Assembly: GCF_933775445.1 (NCBI RefSeq)
Contig: NC_065875.1
Coordinates: forward strand, 9,251,001 to 9,315,000
Reading direction: 5' to 3'
Source: Argentina anserina
Lineage: Eukaryota > Streptophyta > Magnoliopsida > Rosales > Rosaceae
DNA length: 64,000 nt
The notes under the pieces were generated by a model. That model was not told the origin of the DNA. It worked only from the letters and a program-made list of their open reading frames with translations, and searched no databases. Positions 56,773 to 64,000 of the stretch are shown piece by piece. Within the stretch, counting starts at the first letter, position 1. Each line of letters opens with the position of its first letter. Position numbers and translations under genes: made by a program.

Positions 56773-58732
56773 TGAGACGACCCGTCCCAAAAATTAACCT
56801 AATTATGCGTTAAGACCAAAATTTAAAACCAATAAACCGAAATCTAATCTAATTTAATTGTGGCTGCACCCAAACCTTGTTTGGGCTGCCTACGTATCCT
56901 CTACGAGGGATCAAGCCATTCGTAGTTCAACTGAAGAGTCATAAACAATCACGACGACGTCACAACCAAACCAAATATTTCTTGATCAATTATAAGATTA
57001 GTTTCAAATCATGGAATACTAACTGATAATGCAAGACCAACATGCATATACTTCCATTTTTACTTTCAATTTCCGTTGCATAGTAATTTTACAGAATCCA
57101 TAAATTTACTATGCACACCCATAAATTTATTATGAGTACCCAATCCATTGTATCTCCACCACTGCACAACCAACCAAGCAGAATAAGCAAAAGAGTACCA
57201 TACCAGATCCCTGATCATGGTCTCCTATAACAATCAACTCAATTTCCCAGTTAAAGAACAAATTCACTTCATTTGTCAAGCATAAGGTCATAATCGATTT
57301 GCCCTCAACATACAAGGCACAAGAATATAATCAACTTGAGCGCTCACTATACTAGCTTGACAAATTTAACAAAACTCACTCACGGACAGCTCCAATTACT
57401 ACCAGAGAACATACAAAATATAATTAATGGTCCATCTTGTTTATTTAACTCTTTCAGTTTATGGATAGATGCACAGAGCCAAATCTGTAATTAAGTACAT
57501 AAATTAAGAGCTCAAAAAATACCAATGTATTCCACAAAGTCCTAATCAACTCCATACTAATCAGCTGGACAAAATAATGATCAAAGACTTCTCAATTTGC
57601 CATTCAATTACAGCAAAATAGGAAACCAGAGCTGCATAGGTTCACTCTAAACTACATCATACCACCATCGTAATTCCCAAACTTTAAGGACATTAGTCAC
57701 CAATCAAACTGCAATATATATACAAGTCTAAATGCACACCAAATGGCTATATATTCTGATCATAGACATCACCAAATGTTAATATGTATAATTTCACAAC
57801 TGCAACTTCAATCAAGTTCCGGAATGCCACCACCAAAGTTCAATATTTAAAAACTTGAATTATAAACTTAAGGCATACTGAGCCTTTCCTTCAAAGCCCA
57901 TCTTAATTGATTAACTTTCCCGTAGGCTTGGAACGACTAACTCAATTAAGTTCTTGACAAATCTCTTAGTATCCAGGCAACTAATTCATTCTGACCCTTC
58001 ACCAATATACAACCTTTCTTTAAAGCATTTGAGTTCAACCTAGAACTATAAACCCAACGTTAACAACAACTCCACCAACACAATTTTCATTCTGCTCAAA
58101 TCAAACAAACCCAACTACAAATAACAAACACCATGAAAAAGAATCAGAGATCAATACCTGGTCACTGATTTCTAACCGAGTTTCAGCTCCACTTCCTTTG
58201 ATATCTCCCACTACTAGACCTGATTTCAATCTAAGATCCAAGTTCATAATCTTGCTTCAATACAGAAAAGAGAAGAGAACGTCAATGGCACCCGAAAGAT
58301 TGACACCGCTCACCACAAATCCTTCATCCATGGTCGCCGGTTGGGAGAAACTGGGGCTGAGAGCGTCGGCGGCGCTAACGGGACTTGAACGGAGGTGAAG
58401 CGGCGACCAGAGCAAAGCTAACGGCGGAGAAGGATCGATGGTCTCGCTGGTCGCGAAAGGAGGAGGTCGGGTTGCCAGGCCCGATCTGTTTCTCCCAAAA
58501 ATGATCAAATACGTTCTTGATTCGTAACTCCTACATACGAACTCCGATTTAGGCGTGCTGTGTGTCCACGAATTTGTATCGATGAGTTTTACGACTTTCA
58601 TGAATAAAGTTTTCCCGAAAAACTCACGCATCGAAAAGTCAACTTTTAGAGTCGTCACACGTAGTACGACTCTCGTTCTGAGTAAAAGAGAAAACTATTC
58701 GCAACGAATCGTAAAAGATTCGGGTCGTAACA
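56773..58732 (-). mobile_element. solo LTR, family A copy 4, nested and inverted
   Basis: Read on the minus strand it starts TGTTACGACCCGAATC and ends TTTTTGGGACGGGTCGTCTCA (1,960 bp). Flanks ACACG (56768-56772) and GCACG (58733-58737) agree at 4 of 5 bases. It sits inside copy 3 in the opposite orientation. Inner part around 58,300-58,480 is GC-rich and leader-like. No coding domain. Confidence 0.8.
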
Positions 58733-58739
58733 GCACGCC

Positions 58740-60309
58740 TGATAGGAACACAAAGTGTGACGTTCTTAATGTATATATGCTCTATTCTTATGCTTTTGTT
58801 ACTTCTTATTTAGTTGTTTTAGGTTCATAATTGTCATTTGTATGTTCTAAGTAGAGATATGCCGAAATTAGATGATTTGATGATATAATTGTGCTAAGTG
58901 TTAGAAATCCTTATTGAGCTAGGATTCCTTACTCGACTAGGACTCTACTTTCCTATTTTCATTCTTTCCTATTTCTTAATCGTCGAATTTTTTTCAGGAA
59001 AGACAAATCATACTTGGAAAGGAAGTAGTGATGTCGTGATGCATTTCTAGTGAGATAAAGAAATCATATCCGAGTTGAAGAAGGAGAAGAAGAGGTCGGC
59101 CTAGCTATTCCTAATTGAACAAGGAGAGATGCCGTGCAGCCCATATATGTTCTCCCTATTGGATTTGGTTTCCTATATCAAGTTGGATATGGAGTACATG
59201 AATCAAAATCAATATCAAAGAAGATTTCAGCTTCCCAATTAAACTCTATCTCCCATAAGGGACGGCAAAGAGGGTTTATTTTCTCATATATATAGAGGCT
59301 CGGCCTCCCCATTCATTCATCATCAACCTTGCACACAAGCACAAGCCATAGATCTGCCGAATCAGTCCCTCATCCACCAAGAAATCCTAAAACTGAAATT
59401 CATCATTTTTCCATCCTTTGGATTTGAAGAAAGTAGCCTAGGATCTTCGTTTGCTTGGAATAAACCCCATAGGATTATTTCAAAGTGTAACTCTATGATC
59501 TTCATGTTTTATTTTGGTTTTATATGTTCTTGGATGATTTCTGTTTTTGTTTTGTTAAAGTTTAATTCAATCTTGTCTATGAGATAGTTGTGACTTTCAA
59601 ATTGTGTAATGATATGAAGATTTCGATTTTTCTTCAATGATTTATGTTTTGATGCCGTGAGTTCTTGTTCTATGTTCTTGATTAAATTTCGGTGTACTCT
59701 TATATTGCATGTGTGATTAAGACAAGTAGTTGATGTTGCATATGTTAATCATTCAAAGCTAGTAACGATTATGATACAAGTAGTGGATTAATTGTTCTTT
59801 TGTTTTTCCACCGAATTTGATTCTAAGTTCGGCATTAGATAGGTACTTAAAACATGTTGATTTCTCTATGTGATATGTAATTGCATGATGAATTGGTATG
59901 TTAGATTTCGTAGCAAGACAAGTACTTGAGCTCGAATGTATCCATGTATTAGGAACCAAGTAGGAACTTGATGCATGATCGAACTTAGTTTGAACCTTGA
60001 TACCTACGGCATGAACATGATTGAGAATAGAATTCGATGGCCTTGTTCTTACATGATTTGTTTGGTGATTGCTTATATGTTGGTTGGTTGATCACATGTA
60101 TATAGTAGTTTAGGTTTTATTTTCTGTTTTTATCTTTCAATCCGATCCTACATATCAACAATCTTTTATATCTCTATGAATTCGTGTTAAGTGTTGTGAT
60201 CCTAAGCCCTGGCTGGATCCCCGGTTTGTGAACGATACCCTCTTGCTTTATACTACTAATGATGCGCACATGGTTAAATATTGATGTCGAGTAATCGAGA
60301 AATCCATCA
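58740..60309 (+). mobile_element. solo LTR, family B copy 2, TSD ACGCC
   Basis: It starts TGATAGGAACACAAAGTG and ends CGAGAAATCCATCA (1,570 bp). ACGCC is repeated exactly at 58735-58739 and 60310-60314. It contains a TATATATAGAGGC box near 59,300 and a leader-like segment as in copy 1. It lies inside family A copy 3, two bases from copy 4's duplication. Confidence 0.85.
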
Positions 60310-61592
60310 ACGCCCAATCGAAGTTTGTATAAAAAAATTACGAATCAAAAAGGGTATTTAGGCATTTTTAGAAAATACTATAAATAGGGGTAAAATTATA
60401 CTTTCGGAAAATTCAAATTTTCGTGATACTGTTCACCCGAGAAACCCAAAAACATTTCGGCCGCCCGATCTCTGCGGTCCGGCCACCAATCAAGATGCCA
60501 CCAGTCCCATTCGCTTCGTCCGTCATTTCCAGTCGATATGTACCGGTTTTACGCCACGCCGACCGCCGTACACGGCGCAGCAACGCCCACAAGATTCGGC
60601 TGAAAGTCAACGTTGTCGTGTGGCCTTTTCTGATGACTTCGGAGCTCGAGGCTGTTGTAGATCATCTTATCCCCTCCTTCTAGGCGTGATTCGACCGGAG
60701 TTTGGACTGTTCATAATAGTATTTCGGTGCACTGTTCCGACTGTCTTTTGCTTTTTCTGGTCATTTCCCAGTCGATTTGGACTTCGTTTTAGGTATGAAA
60801 CTTTTTTTATCTCGATGTGATCTATAACTTCCATGTATGAGTCAACTATTTCGGAAAAGTTAGAGAGAGGTGGCGCGTTGACCCACGCGCAACCACTGTG
60901 GCGTAGCTTGCAACGGCGTGTGCGTTAGTGTTTGGGACAGTAGGTTGCTCCATTGAGTAACAATTGTCGATACGATCCTAACGGGATATGATTTGTCTAT
61001 TTTGGATATTAGAAACGAAAAGGAATCGTAATGTTGAATCTCAATGGATTCGTGTATATTGATTTCATAATGTTGTTCTGTGATTCAGGACAACGTACAT
61101 ATACTTCACGTGACGAGGACATTCACACCGGGCGCTGCTAGCATTATATGATGAGTGGACTTTTTTTAAATATATATGGATGTGATTTATTTTCAGAAAT
61201 TATCGGTTATATTTCTTGTGTTGATAATGATAGCTATTGTGTGATTGACTTGATGAATGATTGATATGATGTTGGTTATGAGTGTCGGTGTTGGTTTGGT
61301 GGTTGTGGGTTTAGTTGTCGGAAAAAATATGTGTGTGATATGTCATGTTGCAATAGATATAAGTGTTGTGTGTTTGTGGTGAGGTTGTGGTATTGATTGT
61401 CAAGGAAAGATAAGGGGTTATGAGGAGAGATGTTGGGTGTCGTGTGATCGTCCAGGTTGTGGATTTCTATTGGTTTAGTTAGTTGGTTTGGACGTTGAGT
61501 ATGGGTCTGAGAATGGTGTTAGATATATGTTTTACGAGTGAGATTCGGGGTGAAGTTACATAGTGGTTGATGAAGTTGTTATCACATATATT

Positions 61593-62046
61593 GAGACACT
61601 AGAAGGGAGGGGATGAACTAGTGGTCTCACATATATGAGAAGCTAGAAGAGAGGGGATGAACTAGTAGGTTTTATATTTATATTTTCATACGGTTTAGAA
61701 CCGTATCTTGTGATATCCCTTTTCTGCCTAGGAGGCGATGTGGTATATTCGACAATACCACAACAACCCAATACTCTCTTCATTAGCGCGACGTGATGGT
61801 ATTGGGAGCCTGTGAGTATTATTGTTGCCCAGGGGTTATACTTTATGACATTATGATATTATTTTTACTAGCGGGGCTAGTCATTTTACTAGAACCGAAA
61901 GAGAGGGGATGAACCAGCATTGTTACTTATGTTATCGAGAATATGATACCGGAAGAGAGGGAATGAATCATGTTGCATATGCTACTAGGTCGCTAGTAGA
62001 GAGGGGATGTACTAGTAGACCTCAGGTATATATTCATAGATTGAGG
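61593..62046 (+). repeat. repeated GAGAGGGGATGAA units with flanking complementary arms (copy 3)
   Basis: A (A/G)GAGGGGATGAA-like centre recurs near 61,608, 61,651, 61,900, 61,965, 61,999 and 62,043. Several are bracketed by complementary arms, the best being GAGACACTAG/CTAGTGGTCTC (61593-61602/61618-61628, one bulge). Others are ATGAT/ATCAT near 61,943 and CTAGT/ACTAG at 61993-61997/62011-62015. ACTAGCGGGGCTAGT near 61,867 is a separate perfect hairpin. Confidence 0.65.
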
Positions 62047-62719
62047 GGATGAATGTTACACTTGTATGGTGTGCGTTGTGGTCTTGTGTAGGTTTGTGAG
62101 AGATATGACGGGCATGTGCGTGAGTTTCAGCATTGCTATATTATTGTCTTGACTACTTCTTATTCTTAAATTGAAAGAGGAAATGAATCATTCTCACTAG
62201 AACTCACATTCAAAATTTTATTATTTATAACCTTAAACCACATGCATCAGTCTTTCATAGTATAGAAAATTGGAGAAGTAATTATAATTGATTACTTTAT
62301 TTCAGTATTGATTTTTTGTCCACTCAGTCTAACGTGTTTTCGTTTTAAATTACTTTCCTGTGGACCTCTCGTTTTCAACCTCGCAGCGTGCAGGAAAAGC
62401 TTGAGGAGGTCATGGGTACTTGGAGTGAGGCAGAGTCATCCTTCTAGCTTCGGTCAATATAGTTATAAGGTTTTAGTCTTGCTCTGATTAATTTGAGTTT
62501 GTGGTGGAGTTTGGTTTATATGTTGGGGAGAACGGAGATACCAGGTGTTGAGGTTAGATATGTTAAAATAGAAGTATCATTTTTGAGCATGAATGATTGG
62601 CTACTTTTAAGGGAGACTATGCCAAAACTTTTAGTATGCTTCTTTTGATAGTGGCCACACACACGTTACCCTAGATATTAGGTTATAATTTGGAGCGGGT
62701 CGTATCATAGATAGTGTTC

Positions 62720-63290
62720 ATTATCATCCTGTTGTTTTCTCTTTTCTGTATAGGGATTAAATAAGCCTAAACATTTATGTATTGTTGTTGTGTGGGAGCA
62801 GAGCTATACAACAAATGAGAGGTTGAGTCTTGCATATTGTGTCCGGTGTAGTAATGCGTCTTTGCACTTGTACATGGAATCTCATTACCCAACACTTATT
62901 CGTCATCTTCCATTTAGACGAAAATGTCTATCTTTAAAGACTTTGACTGATCATGAGAGTTATGGAAGCCTCACTTTAACCTTTAGAGTATCTGAAGCCG
63001 ATTGATGGTTAATAATCAATATTACAGTCCTCGAGATCCATTTCGAGACCGTGTCTTCTCAAATATCTTTTTCATTCTCGACTAAGGATTTACAATAGCA
63101 ATATTTTTTAGTTCATTAAAAGTCTGTGCAAATCCATATTAAATACATAATGGCATAATTCATCGGATCCCAATTCAAAATTAAGTATTTACGTCATGAA
63201 CATTTTAGGGTCTAGAGCCACTTCTTGGGTGAATGAAGTTTGTTCTTGGACTTTCATGTATGTCTCTTTAATTTAGATCCACATATTAAC
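62720..63290. other. unassigned right-hand flank
   Basis: A 71-codon plus-strand frame (62,790-63,005) has no recognisable domain. Otherwise AT-rich DNA. Confidence 0.35.
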
Positions 63291-63299
63291 ACTGACATA

Positions 63300-64000
63300 T
63301 TTAGATCCCCATAGGACTTTCATGTAAGATAGTAGAAACTACTCAACTGATAAGATATTGGAGTACAATGACATCTATTACGAGTATATCTCTTTGTGGT
63401 CTATTACAAATGAATATCTCCTCAAAGTCGATTCCAGTGCGTTAGTGAGAGACCTTACGCCATAAGGTCAGTCTAAACTCTTATTTCTCATTATATATCC
63501 TAACAAAGACATATGATAGGGTTTATACTTGTGGTGTCGGCTTCACTTGCCCAAATAACTATCTCTTTGTTAGAACCTTAGTCCATGCTAGATCGCTTCT
63601 TTCCATTAGGCCAAAATAACTATGTTGGTATTTCTCAACAAAGTATAGTTTGATATCAAGACTCAATATCCTACGTCCTTATGTGGTTTGTATTTGTAGA
63701 AATCTCTATATTTTCAAGAATTTGTTCTAACATCTTAGGTGTCCCCCAGTGATAACAAAATTCAAGAAATTCTCATGAGGCGGAATTAAGATTATATATT
63801 GATCAATGGATCCGATTGTACCAAACTCGTCTTCTTCATTGGATCAAGTATATATCAAACCTAAGGTGGTTTCCCTCTTTTCCTTAGAGATCCACGACAT
63901 ATGACACCATTTATGCTACTTTTTGGCATCACCATGCCACCATTTTTTATGGCGACACAATACCCAATTCCTCCTGGGTGGCGTCATGTTCTCTTCTTAG
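63300..64000 (-). pseudogene. highly degraded Copia reverse-transcriptase remnant
   Basis: The minus strand around 63,420-63,460 reads as ...R-T-G-I-D-F-E-E-I, the conserved Copia RT stretch normally after KARLVAKG, amid stops and frame changes. A PPT-like GGGGGACACC inverse occurs near 63,745. No usable frame. Confidence 0.4.

Larger units (their letters stand above)
56594..62706 (+). mobile_element. solo LTR, family A copy 3, interrupted by two other solo LTRs
   Basis: It begins TGATACGCTCTGAATC (a decayed TGTTACGACCCGAATC) and ends GGAGCGGGTCGTATCA. Flanks TAAAT (56589-56593) and TAGAT (62707-62711) agree at 4 of 5 bases. Its own parts are 56594-56772 and about 60310-62706. Removing both inserts restores a run (...GACACGCCCAATCGAAG..TACGAATCAA) that aligns with copy 4. 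Own length about 2.57 kb. Confidence 0.8.

Noticed and set aside
58257..58658. 133-codon minus-strand frame
   Set aside because: Lies in the leader-like region of family A copy 4; no domain, and alternative frames overlap.
1..64000. CRISPR arrays, rRNA, operon features or tRNA genes
   Set aside because: Nothing seen; spliced genes and LTR elements show a eukaryotic nuclear sequence. The TGGTATCAGAGC and CGTTATCAGCACG motifs are retroelement primer sites, not tRNA genes.

Overview
This window is nuclear DNA of a flowering plant, almost certainly a eudicot. The genes have short exons and AT-rich introns with plant-type splice sites. The proteins include a plant bHLH factor, an augmin AUG1 relic, plastid-targeted proteins and a class IV type chitinase. 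Most of the rest is LTR retrotransposon DNA. The retroelement flavour resembles Rosaceae genomes, but that is an impression and not something shown here.

Layout. 1-3.5 kb: the 3' part of a bHLH gene (minus strand), whose 5' intron carries a small Mutator-type element. 4.2-4.9 kb: a PIF/Harbinger remnant. 5.7-10.9 kb: an AUG1/HAUS1 pseudogene (minus) split by a 2.5-kb solo LTR. 11.6 kb: an LTR/primer-binding-site junction. 12.0-22.4 kb: a second solo LTR of the same family, interrupted by a young, nearly intact Copia element (14763-22194). 23.9-26.7 kb: a plastid trigger-factor-like gene (minus). 27.7-33.2 kb: a second, decayed Copia element (minus) with intact LTRs and target-site duplication. 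34.8-37.4 kb: a conserved plastid membrane protein gene (minus). 39.5-46.6 kb: an old Copia relic remodelled into a 3.2-kb near-perfect palindrome, whose 3' LTR is split by another solo LTR. 48-49.4 kb: a further Copia relic. 50.4-52.9 kb: a CACTA relic. 54.9-55.7 kb: a complete two-exon GH19 chitinase gene. 56.1-62.7 kb: Copia debris, then one solo LTR interrupted by two more solo LTRs. The last kilobase holds a degraded Copia fragment.

Only four loci look like functional host genes: bHLH, trigger-factor-like, plastid membrane protein and chitinase. They are unrelated single genes with no sign of co-operation. I identified element boundaries from terminal dinucleotides, inverted termini and 5- or 9-bp target-site duplications read directly from the sequence.

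The most unusual signals are these. (1) Arrays of short hairpins inside the solo LTR family, with constant loops and compensating stem changes. (2) A Copia primer-binding site that matches the anticodon arm of tRNA-Ile rather than a tRNA 3' end. (3) Near-identical 3' splice sites abutting the ATG of both gag and pol in the young Copia, with one leader donor, which suggests a spliced pol mRNA. (4) The 2 x 1.57-kb palindrome.
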